From an uncultured Catenibacterium sp. (GTDB lineage Bacteria; Bacillota_I; Bacilli_A; Erysipelotrichales; Coprobacillaceae): DNA of 12,898 nucleotides. The stretch spans positions 1 to 12,898 of the forward strand of contig UQGS01000057.1 of NCBI GenBank assembly GCA_900540685.1. The letters run 5' to 3'. Each line of letters starts with the position of its first letter. Within the stretch, counting starts at the first letter, position 1. The translations under genes were made by a program, and so were the position numbers. Shown one piece after another: positions 7,626 through 12,898 of this stretch. The notes under the pieces were generated by a model that saw only the letters and a list, made by a program, of their open reading frames with translations, was not told where the DNA came from and made no database searches.

Positions 7626-7657
7626 CTTGATAGTCTCTTGACTATCAAGTCTTTTTT
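7626..7657 (+). terminator. Intrinsic terminator of the marR-ABC operon
   Basis: A perfect 10-bp stem (CTTGATAGTC 7626-7635 with GACTATCAAG 7640-7649) and a 4-nt loop are followed by TCTTTTTT (7650-7657). It begins 5 bp after the stop of the second ABC gene and cleanly ends the exporter operon. Confidence 0.88.
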
Positions 7658-7666
7658 GTATAAGAT
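7638..7666 (+). promoter_or_regulatory. Possible promoter of the GNAT-cinA unit
   Basis: TTGACT (7638-7643) lies 17 bp upstream of TAAGAT (7661-7666). An alternative -10, TATAAG (7659-7664), would give a 15-bp spacer. The -35 box lies in the 3' arm of the terminator hairpin, so promoter and terminator share bases. The -10 is weak. The alternative is that the unit depends on readthrough of the terminator. Confidence 0.4.
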
Positions 7667-7698
7667 ACAAAAAATATTTTGAAAGGAGGGAACATGTC

Positions 7699-8178
7699 AT
7701 GATATTAAGACAAGCAACTAAAGATGATATAGAAGCTATTTCTCATATAGAGTCTCTTTGTTTTCCTGAAGCTGAAGCAGCCACTTATGAACAGTTTAAA
7801 GAACGCTTTAACGCCTTCTCAGAGAACTTTCTTGTATTAGAAGACAAAGAGGTCATTGGCTTTATTAATGGCAACACATCAAATATTAAAGGCTTACCAG
7901 ATGCATTCTATGAAGATGCTTCATTACATGACCCAAATGGAGATTATATGACAGTCTTTGGCTTAGATGTACATCCTGATTATCAGCATCAAGGTTTAGC
8001 ACATACGCTTATGAATGGCTATATCACTCTAGCAAAAGAGCGAAATAAAAAAGGAATCTTTCTCACATGTAAAGATCACTTGATTGGCTTTTATGAAAGC
8101 TTTGGCTATAAGCATCTTGGTGTCTCTTCTTCTACTCATGGAGAAGCTAAATGGAATGATATGTATCTGGAGGTATGA
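7699..8178 (+). CDS. GNAT-family N-acetyltransferase, arylalkylamine-acetyltransferase-like
   Basis: This 159-residue single-domain GNAT enzyme would transfer acetyl from acetyl-CoA to an amine. Motif A is VFGLDVHPDYQHQGLA (86-101), whose QHQGLA forms the pyrophosphate-binding loop. The C-terminal part has LTCKDHLIGFYESFGY (122-137) with a candidate general-acid Tyr132, then a Ser/Gly-rich turn and a WNDM motif. This order, with the DPNGDYM stretch before motif A, resembles the serotonin/arylalkylamine N-acetyltransferase branch rather than RimI-type ribosomal acetyltransferases; the natural substrate is unknown. The chosen ATG is 9 nt after AAAGGAGG (7682-7689). Another ATG at 7694 is too close to that site and encodes only Met-Ser before a TGA that overlaps the true start. 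The stop overlaps the cinA start (ATGA), so the two genes are coupled. Confidence 0.88.
   Translation: MILRQATKDDIEAISHIESLCFPEAEAATYEQFKERFNAFSENFLVLEDKEVIGFINGNTSNIKGLPDAFYEDASLHDPNGDYMTVFGLDVHPDYQHQGLAHTLMNGYITLAKERNKKGIFLTCKDHLIGFYESFGYKHLGVSSSTHGEAKWNDMYLEV
8169..8177 (+). promoter_or_regulatory. Unusually close ribosome binding site at the cinA start
   Basis: GGAGG (8169-8173) is separated from the cinA ATG (8175) by a single base, far shorter than the 5-9 nt seen elsewhere in the window. The ATG shares bases with the GNAT stop (ATGA). No other start codon preserves the conserved CinA N-terminus, since the next in-frame option, GTG at 8187, would remove it. Reinitiation after GNAT translation is the likely mode of expression. 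Confidence 0.5.
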
Positions 8179-9224
8179 ATGTAGAAGTGATTAATGTAGG
8201 GACTGAACTTCTTCTTGGTGAAATCATCAACACAGAAGCTCCGGTACTCTTTAAGATGTGTAAGGAATTAGGTTTTGATATTTATCATCAAACCACTGTT
8301 GGTGATAACCCACAACGTTTATTAGAATGTCTCGATATTGCGTTTAAAAGAGGAGCCGATTATGTGATTACAACTGCAGGACTTGGTCCAACGCAGGATG
8401 ATCTCACTAAGGAACTCTCAGCAGAATATCTAGGACTAGAACTTGTCTATAACGAAGAAGAAGCCCGCAAGGTGGATGAAAAATGTCGCTTTGTGACAGG
8501 ACTAGACGAGGTGTCTGACAACAACTTCAAACAGGCTTATTTCCCAGAAAATACTTATATATTGGAGAATGATGTAGGTACAGCCAATGGCTGTGTAATG
8601 AGCAAGGATGGTAAGATGATCATCAACCTTCCTGGTCCACCTAAGGAATTCAATTATGTCGTAGAACATTCCTTAAAACCTTATCTCGAACAATTCCGCC
8701 AGGAACAGATCTATACAGAAGACTTTCTCGTCATGGGTATTGGGGAAAGTATGATTGATGAAAAACTCACAGAGACCCAATATAAACAGACAGATGTCAC
8801 TCTTGCAATGTATGCAGGAGAAGGCTATGTAAGAGTACGTATAGCGACTAAAGCTAAAACAAAAGAAGAAGCTTATCAACATATGACACCAATGAGGAAT
8901 GAGATAGAAATTATTCTAAAAGGCTATCTGATTCCAGGAGGCTCTATAGAAAAAGCCCTCAAAGACATCATGGTCCCTATTCAATTTGTAGGGGATATAG
9001 ATGTTCCTGCATGGTTTAAACCTTATGTAAAAGAGGATGCTGACTTAGTTATTTATTCTCAGGTTGAGCATGTCTCTTTAGGTGATCAGGTGACTATCCA
9101 TGTGAATAACGATAAAGGATTTACAGACGGCATGTTGAAAGATTATCATCTCTCAATGAACCGTCTCACAAGTAAACTACAGCTTTATCTTTATCGTTAT
9201 CTAAAAAACAGTTTACCCTTATAG
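8175..9224 (+). CDS. cinA: CinA-like protein with a shortened C-terminal domain
   Basis: CinA (competence/damage-inducible protein A) proteins carry a MoaB/MogA-like N-terminal domain linked to nucleotide pyrophosphatase activity, often joined to a nicotinamide mononucleotide deamidase domain. Here the N-terminal domain (1-170) is well preserved: VGTELLLGEIINT (8-20), VGDN (42-45), the GLGPTQDDLTKE segment (69-80) and LPGPPKEF (152-159). The linking KH-like domain follows at about 178-253 (MGIGES 187-192). From about 257 to the end at 349, only some 93 residues remain, against roughly 160 for an intact deamidase domain. I cannot find the AESCTGG or TGIAGP motifs, although the last stretch (about 300-345) keeps a pattern like the end of that domain. 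The protein probably retains the N-terminal function and has lost the deamidase. There is no sign of a nearby frameshift, because the reverse gene follows at once. It overlaps that convergent gene by 6 bp. It could also be named a generic molybdopterin-binding-domain protein. Confidence 0.88.
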   Translation: MNVEVINVGTELLLGEIINTEAPVLFKMCKELGFDIYHQTTVGDNPQRLLECLDIAFKRGADYVITTAGLGPTQDDLTKELSAEYLGLELVYNEEEARKVDEKCRFVTGLDEVSDNNFKQAYFPENTYILENDVGTANGCVMSKDGKMIINLPGPPKEFNYVVEHSLKPYLEQFRQEQIYTEDFLVMGIGESMIDEKLTETQYKQTDVTLAMYAGEGYVRVRIATKAKTKEEAYQHMTPMRNEIEIILKGYLIPGGSIEKALKDIMVPIQFVGDIDVPAWFKPYVKEDADLVIYSQVEHVSLGDQVTIHVNNDKGFTDGMLKDYHLSMNRLTSKLQLYLYRYLKNSLPL

Positions 9225-9238
9225 TGGATAAACTGTTT
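9203..9238 (-). terminator. Terminator of the alpha/beta hydrolase gene (shared convergent hairpin)
   Basis: A perfect 10-bp inverted repeat pairs AAACAGTTTA (9206-9215) with TAAACTGTTT (9229-9238). On the minus strand the hairpin continues into six T residues (A9203-A9208 on the plus strand), partly within the stem. The loop holds the stop codons of both convergent genes. On the plus strand only TTT and then GAATC follow, so termination of the cinA transcript here would be weaker. Confidence 0.65.
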
Positions 9239-9776
9239 GAATCGCTTCTATGACATGAAGAAAGATGTCATGAAGATTAGAAATATCAACAAGCACATCT
9301 CCACACTCTAATGAGTGATTGGCATCACGATAGAGAATAAGTGGAATATGTGCTTCATCACATGCACATTGAATGAGATTCGTCATGGCCCAGGGATCAT
9401 TTGTACCATGAAAGGCAATACCATTTAAATCATACTTAAAAGTTGCCCTAAGCGGTGTGAAATAAATAGAATACGCATGAATATGATGTTCTTCATTAAA
9501 ACGTGCACTAATGGCAGTACCAATACTTTTTGATACAAATAGGATTTCATCATAAGTAGAAAATGGAATATCTTTAAGAATTTCTTCAGCCTGCTTATAA
9601 CCAATATCTTCAGCCTGTTTAATTAATTCATCCTTATCTTTCATATGAGGGAAGTGTTTATAATTCACTTCAATGATCTCATACCCATAGGCTTTTAGAT
9701 ATTTTTTAGAGTAATAAAGAAGTGGTTTATCACAATGATAACCGATTCCAGGAAATAGAACTGCTAGTTTTTTCAC
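9219..9776 (-). CDS. Small alpha/beta hydrolase
   Basis: This protein of about 185 residues has a compact alpha/beta-hydrolase pattern. It opens with an early strand and turn, LAVLFPGIGYHCDKP, that supplies the oxyanion region. The nucleophile elbow VSKSIG carries the likely Ser84, with Ser in place of the first Gly of the usual GxSxG. Asp127 in FHGTNDPW and His154 in DANHSLE complete a plausible triad. The short length and motif order resemble the Tex30/KANL3-like hydrolases (Abhydrolase_11 type) rather than lipases. No signal peptide is present, so it should be cytoplasmic; the substrate is unknown. Two alternative starts exist: TTG at 9779 lies only 4 nt after GAGG (9787-9784), while GTG at 9776 lies 7 nt after it and gives MKKLAVLFPG, so I prefer GTG. 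It is a single-gene unit, convergent with cinA (6-bp overlap) and divergent from purA. Confidence 0.85.
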   Translation of the reverse strand: MKKLAVLFPGIGYHCDKPLLYYSKKYLKAYGYEIIEVNYKHFPHMKDKDELIKQAEDIGYKQAEEILKDIPFSTYDEILFVSKSIGTAISARFNEEHHIHAYSIYFTPLRATFKYDLNGIAFHGTNDPWAMTNLIQCACDEAHIPLILYRDANHSLECGDVLVDISNLHDIFLHVIEAIQTVYPL

Positions 9777-9781
9777 CAAAT

Positions 9782-9787
9782 CACCTC
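9782..9787 (-). promoter_or_regulatory. Ribosome binding site deciding the hydrolase start
   Basis: On the minus strand GAGGTG (9787-9782), continuing as GAGGTGAT, matches the anti-Shine-Dalgarno complement over 8 bases. Its position favours the GTG at 9776 over the TTG at 9779. No ATG is available in frame nearby. Confidence 0.6.
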
Positions 9788-9797
9788 GTGTGGTTTA

Positions 9798-9826
9798 ATT
9801 ATAGCACGTATTCACATAATTTCATT
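9798..9826 (-). promoter_or_regulatory. Extended -10 promoter of the hydrolase gene
   Basis: On the minus strand a perfect TATAAT (9803-9798) is preceded by TGC (9806-9804), giving an extended -10 TGnTATAAT. The -35 region 17 bp upstream (AATGAA, 9826-9821) is poor, as is usual for extended -10 promoters. The -10 is only about 20 bp from the start codon, so the leader is very short. Confidence 0.6.
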
Positions 9827-9847
9827 GATTTAACGACAGTTTTATGT

Positions 9848-9876
9848 TTTACATCACGTTCTTTATCCTCTATAAT
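9848..9876 (+). promoter_or_regulatory. Promoter of purA-guaA
   Basis: TTTACA (9848-9853) and a perfect TATAAT (9871-9876) are separated by 17 bp. The -10 lies in a perfect inverted repeat, CTCTAT-A-ATAGAG (9868-9880). Transcription should start near 9883, giving a leader of about 30 nt with no room for a purine riboswitch. I see no recognisable PurR box in the 133-bp divergent gap. Confidence 0.75.
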
Positions 9877-9912
9877 AGAGTTGTATTTTAATGAAAGAAA
9901 GGATGAACATAA

Positions 9913-11181
9913 ATGGCAGGAGTCGTTGTTGTTGGAAGCCAGTGGGGCGACGAAGGAAAAGGAAAGGTTACAGATTATCTTGCACAGCAGGCAGATCTAG
10001 TAGTGAGATATTCTGGAGGTAATAATGCAGGTCATACTATTAAGTTTAATGGCCAGAAATTTGCCTTAAGACTTATTCCTAGTGGAATCTTTACAACTGG
10101 TGAAGTTGTATTAGGTAACGGTATGGTTATCAATCCTAAAGCTTTACTTGAAGAAATGAAGTATTTAAATGATGCAGGTATCAAGACTGATAAGATGCAC
10201 ATCTCAGATCGTGCACATGTCACTTTACCTTATCATATTGAAATTGACGAATTAGAAGAAGAAATGCGTGGTGCTGCAAGTATCGGTACAACTAAGAAAG
10301 GTATTGGACCTACTTATGTAGATAAGTATGATCGTATCGGTATTCGTATTGGTGAATTCATTAATGAACCATTATTCAAGAAGAGACTTGAAGAAACATT
10401 AGCATTCAAGAAGAAACAGTATCCTGGATTACAGTGTACTGCAGAAGAAATCTTTGAAGAATATAAGGAATACGCTAAAGTAATCAAACCTATGGTTTGT
10501 GATACAGGTATCTTATTAGATGAAGCATTCCAGGCAAAGAAGAAGATCTTATTTGAAGGTGCTCAGGGTACTATGCTTGATATTGATTATGGTACTTATC
10601 CATATGTAACAAGTTCTAACCCAGGTGCTAATGGTGTACCATCTGGTGCAAGCATTGGTCCTCTTTATTTAACTGATGTAGTAGGTGTTATTAAGGCTTA
10701 TACTACTCGTGTTGGTTCTGGTGCTTTCCCTACTGAAATTGAAGGTGAATTAGGTGATTATATCAGAAATGCAGGTCATGAATTTGGTACAGTAACTAAG
10801 AGACCTAGAAGAATCGGATGGTTCGATGCAGTTGTAGTTAACCAGTCAAGAAGAATGGCTTCATTAACTGGATGTTCATTAATGTTGTTAGATGTATTAA
10901 GTGGTTTAGATACTATTAAGATTTGTACTGCTTACATGTTAGATGGTAAAGAAATCCATGGTTTACCTTCTACAATTGAAGAATTAGCAAGAGTAGAACC
11001 AGTTTATGTAGAATTACCAGGCTGGAAGGAAGATATCACAAATGTCACTTCATTTGAAGAACTTCCTGTAAATGCTCAGAACTATATCAAGAAGATTGAA
11101 GAACTTATTCACTGCCCAGTGACAATGTTCTCAGTTGGACCTGATCGTACTCAGACAATTGTGCTTAAGGAAGTATTTTAA
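9913..11181 (+). CDS. purA: Adenylosuccinate synthetase (PurA)
   Basis: PurA joins IMP and aspartate using GTP to give adenylosuccinate, the first committed step to AMP, in the cytoplasm. The 422-residue product has the usual length. The N-terminal P-loop region has WGDEGKGK (11-18) with catalytic Asp13, and GGNNAGHT (35-42) with catalytic His41, both at the same positions as in the E. coli enzyme. Further on are TTKKGIGPTY, FEGAQGTMLDIDYGTYP, TRVGSGAFPTE and TKRPRRIGWFD, all classic family motifs for IMP and GTP binding. The ATG at 9913 follows AAAGGA (9898-9903) at 9-nt spacing and gives the canonical MAGVVVVGSQ start; an ATG at 9891 is out of frame. It is followed after 20 bp by guaA with no terminator between, so the two are likely co-transcribed. 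Codon use is strongly biased to a few A/T-ending codons, consistent with high expression. Confidence 0.97.
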   Translation: MAGVVVVGSQWGDEGKGKVTDYLAQQADLVVRYSGGNNAGHTIKFNGQKFALRLIPSGIFTTGEVVLGNGMVINPKALLEEMKYLNDAGIKTDKMHISDRAHVTLPYHIEIDELEEEMRGAASIGTTKKGIGPTYVDKYDRIGIRIGEFINEPLFKKRLEETLAFKKKQYPGLQCTAEEIFEEYKEYAKVIKPMVCDTGILLDEAFQAKKKILFEGAQGTMLDIDYGTYPYVTSSNPGANGVPSGASIGPLYLTDVVGVIKAYTTRVGSGAFPTEIEGELGDYIRNAGHEFGTVTKRPRRIGWFDAVVVNQSRRMASLTGCSLMLLDVLSGLDTIKICTAYMLDGKEIHGLPSTIEELARVEPVYVELPGWKEDITNVTSFEELPVNAQNYIKKIEELIHCPVTMFSVGPDRTQTIVLKEVF

Positions 11182-11201
11182 TAAATAGTAAAGGAGAACT
11201 T

Positions 11202-12746
11202 ATGAAGAGAGAATTAGTACTGGTTATTGATTTTGGTGGCCAATACAATCAGCTCGTAGCGCGTAGAGTTCGTGAAAGCAACGTATATTGTGAAATCTAT
11301 TCATATAAGGTTGCAATGCAGAAGATTAAAGAACTCAACCCTATGGGAATCATCTTAACAGGTGGACCTAATAGCTGCTATGAGGAAGGAGCTGCAACAT
11401 GCGAAAAAGAATTATTCGAATGTGGTGTTCCAGTACTTGGCTTATGTTATGGTGCTCAGCTAATGCAGTATGTATTAGGTGGTAATGTAGAAGCTGCACC
11501 TACTAGAGAATATGGAAAGACTGAAATCGTTGTTGATACAACTTCACCATTATTCTCAAATGTATCTGAAAAGACAGTATGCTGGATGAGTCATAATGAC
11601 TATATTTCAGCTTTAGCTCCTGGTTTCAAATCTGTAGCACATTCTGATGAATGCCCAGTTGCAGCATGTGAAAACAGAGAAAAGAACCTTTATGGTATTC
11701 AGTTCCATCCAGAAGTATTACATACAGCAGAAGGTAAGAAGATGTTAAGAAACTTCGTAATCGATGTATGTGGATGTTCTGGTGACTGGAAGATGGATTC
11801 TTTCGTAGAAGAATCTATTAAAGCAATCAGAGAAAAAGTTGGCGATGGTAAAGTATTATGTGCTTTATCAGGAGGTGTTGACTCTTCTGTTGCAGCAGTC
11901 TTATTATCTAAGGCTATCGGAAATCAGTTAACTTGTGTATTCGTAGACCATGGTCTACTTCGTAAAAACGAAGGTGATGAAGTTGAAGCTGTATTTGGTA
12001 AAGACGGAAGCTATGACTTAAACTTCATTAGAGTGAATGCACAGGAAAGATATTATTCTAAGCTTAAAGGTGTCACTGAACCTGAAAGCAAGAGAAAAAT
12101 CATCGGTGAAGAATTCATCAGAGTCTTTGAAGAAGAAGCAAAGAAGATTGGTGCCGTTGATTTCTTAGTACAGGGTACTATTTATCCAGACGTTGTAGAA
12201 AGCGGCCTTGGAGGAGAATCTGCAGTCATCAAGTCTCACCATAACGTTGGTGGATTACCTGATTGTGTAGATTTCAAAGAAATCATTGAACCATTAAGAG
12301 ACTTATTCAAGGATGAAGTAAGAAAAGTAGGTCTTGAACTTGGTATTCCTGAATATTTAGTATTCAGACAGCCATTCCCAGGACCAGGTCTTGGTATTAG
12401 AATCATTGGTGAAGTCACTGCAGAAAAGGTACGTATGGTACAGGATGCAGATGCAATTTATAGAGAAGAAATTGCGAATGCTGGTTTAGATCGTTCAATC
12501 GGTCAGTACTTTGCAGCATTAACTAATATGCAGTCAGTAGGTGTTATGGGTGATGAAAGAACTTATGACTACGCTGTTGCATTAAGAGCTGTTAATACAA
12601 TTGATTTCATGACTGCAGAAGCAGCTGAAATCCCTTATGAAGTATTAAATAAGACTATGAATAGAATCATCAATGAAGTACGTGGCGTTAATAGAGTAAT
12701 GTATGATATTACTTCTAAGCCACCTGGAACTATTGAATTCGAATAA
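11202..12746 (+). CDS. guaA: GMP synthase (glutamine-hydrolysing, GuaA)
   Basis: GuaA aminates XMP to GMP using ATP and glutamine-derived ammonia, the last step of the guanine branch. The 514-residue product is a two-domain fusion of normal length. The N-terminal class I glutamine amidotransferase has LTGGPNS (52-58), nucleophile Cys82 in LGLCYGAQ, and His169 with Glu171 in QFHPEV. The central ATP-pyrophosphatase domain has the P-loop LSGGVDSS (222-229). The C-terminal dimerisation and XMP-binding domain includes RQPFPGPGLGIR and ends with the typical KPPGTIEFE. The ATG follows AAAGGAG (11190-11196) at good spacing, 20 bp after the purA stop. Pairing with purA places one enzyme of each IMP branch in a single operon. 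guaB, needed to make XMP, is not in the window. Confidence 0.97.
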   Translation: MKRELVLVIDFGGQYNQLVARRVRESNVYCEIYSYKVAMQKIKELNPMGIILTGGPNSCYEEGAATCEKELFECGVPVLGLCYGAQLMQYVLGGNVEAAPTREYGKTEIVVDTTSPLFSNVSEKTVCWMSHNDYISALAPGFKSVAHSDECPVAACENREKNLYGIQFHPEVLHTAEGKKMLRNFVIDVCGCSGDWKMDSFVEESIKAIREKVGDGKVLCALSGGVDSSVAAVLLSKAIGNQLTCVFVDHGLLRKNEGDEVEAVFGKDGSYDLNFIRVNAQERYYSKLKGVTEPESKRKIIGEEFIRVFEEEAKKIGAVDFLVQGTIYPDVVESGLGGESAVIKSHHNVGGLPDCVDFKEIIEPLRDLFKDEVRKVGLELGIPEYLVFRQPFPGPGLGIRIIGEVTAEKVRMVQDADAIYREEIANAGLDRSIGQYFAALTNMQSVGVMGDERTYDYAVALRAVNTIDFMTAEAAEIPYEVLNKTMNRIINEVRGVNRVMYDITSKPPGTIEFE

Positions 12747-12771
12747 ACCACTAGAAGAAGCGGTAATTTAA

Positions 12772-12803
12772 AATAACTAGGGGTTTCCTATATTTTAGTT
12801 ATT
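12772..12803. repeat. Inverted repeat downstream of guaA
   Basis: AATAACTA (12772-12779) and TAGTTATT (12796-12803) are perfect 8-bp arms around a 16-nt loop. A smaller alternative pairing of TAGG (12778-12781) with CCTA (12787-12790) is possible. There is no T tract. It may be part of a composite 3' structure with the stronger hairpin that begins 3 bp later, protecting the guaA transcript end. Confidence 0.4.
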
Positions 12804-12805
12804 AT

Positions 12806-12839
12806 GAATCACGGGGTGAAAGTCACCCCGTGATTCTTT
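12806..12839. terminator. Very stable hairpin after guaA, probable (bidirectional) terminator
   Basis: GAATCACGGGGTGA (12806-12819) pairs perfectly with TCACCCCGTGATTC (12823-12836), a 14-bp, half-GC stem with a 3-nt loop. It is much the most GC-rich local structure in the window. The plus-strand tail is only TTTATAG, a poor T tract, and the minus-strand side has none. It lies between guaA and a probable convergent gene, so it likely marks both 3' ends by strong pausing or by protecting transcripts from exonucleases. Confidence 0.6.
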
Positions 12840-12844
12840 ATAGT

Positions 12845-12898
12845 CTAGAAGTCTATTTCAGAAATATCTAAATCTAACGATGAGTCTTCATCGTTATT
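12845..12898 (-). CDS. Probable C-terminal end of a convergent gene (partial)
   Basis: Read from the right edge on the minus strand, 17 sense codons, NNDEDSSLDLDISEIDF, precede a TAG stop (12847-12845). The composition is strongly acidic and ends in Asp-Phe, like a natural acidic C-terminal tail. Its position just beyond the hairpin after guaA fits a convergent gene. Acidic tails ending in Phe occur on single-stranded DNA-binding proteins, but those normally end Pro-Phe, so I do not assign a function. The alternative is non-coding sequence: the same bases form a 9-bp inverted repeat (12875-12883 with 12888-12896). Confidence 0.35.
   Translation of the reverse strand, partial: NNDEDSSLDLDISEIDF

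Noticed and set aside
7694..7701. ATG at 7694 as the GNAT start
   Set aside because: It is followed by one codon and a TGA, and it lies only 4 nt from the ribosome binding site; the ATG at 7699 opens the conserved protein.
9877..9912. A purine riboswitch before purA
   Set aside because: The leader is only about 30 nt and contains no purine aptamer-like junction.
9722..10000. A 92-codon plus-strand frame across the purA promoter region
   Set aside because: It overlaps the hydrolase gene on the other strand and the purA start in a different frame, has no ribosome binding site, and its product has no recognisable features.
1..12898. An undescribed defence, mobile or biosynthetic system
   Set aside because: All long genes are recognisable housekeeping or common transporter families; no transposase, integrase, toxin, nuclease, reverse transcriptase or attachment-site signature was seen.

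Overview
The window looks like chromosomal core genome of a low-GC, Gram-positive Bacillota. The signs are strong AGGAGG-type ribosome binding sites, consensus sigma-A promoters, A/T-ending codons, short gaps and hairpin-plus-T terminators. The gene content and style suggest an anaerobic gut Firmicute, possibly of the Erysipelotrichia, but I cannot prove a genus from this sequence. I see no mobile element, CRISPR array, tRNA, rRNA, phage gene or obvious horizontally acquired island.

Layout. (1) 1-110 holds the end of an upstream unit with an intrinsic terminator. (2) 135-2576 is a proline biosynthesis operon, proB-proA, with its own promoter and a terminator that contains the proA stop codon. 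(3) 2578-7657 is a self-contained transporter operon: a MarR-family repressor followed by the two halves of a heterodimeric ABC exporter, all joined by overlapping genes. Its promoter carries a perfect 20-bp palindrome between -35 and -10 and a second, weaker copy 21 bp downstream. The first half-transporter carries an approximately 345-residue extracytoplasmic insertion, predicted to be coiled coil, between its first two membrane helices. (4) 7638-9224 holds an AANAT-like GNAT acetyltransferase translationally coupled to a cinA-type gene whose C-terminal deamidase domain appears shrunken and without its signature motif. (5) 9203-9803, minus strand, is a small alpha/beta hydrolase gene convergent with cinA. 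(6) 9848-12746 is a purA-guaA operon covering the first AMP-branch step and the last GMP-branch step from IMP. (7) 12747-12898 holds strong hairpins and what looks like the last 17 codons of a convergent minus-strand gene.

How the genes work together. ProB and ProA convert glutamate to glutamate semialdehyde, which cyclises towards proline. The MarR protein probably represses its own operon and releases it when it binds a ligand, so the exporter is made on demand. PurA and GuaA feed the adenine and guanine nucleotide pools. The GNAT, CinA and hydrolase genes are accessory metabolic or repair-type functions without a shared pathway that I can name.

No clearly new multi-gene system is visible. 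The parts most worth a second look are the very large repeat-containing outer domain of the exporter, the tandem operators in front of the marR gene, and the eroded C-terminus of CinA.
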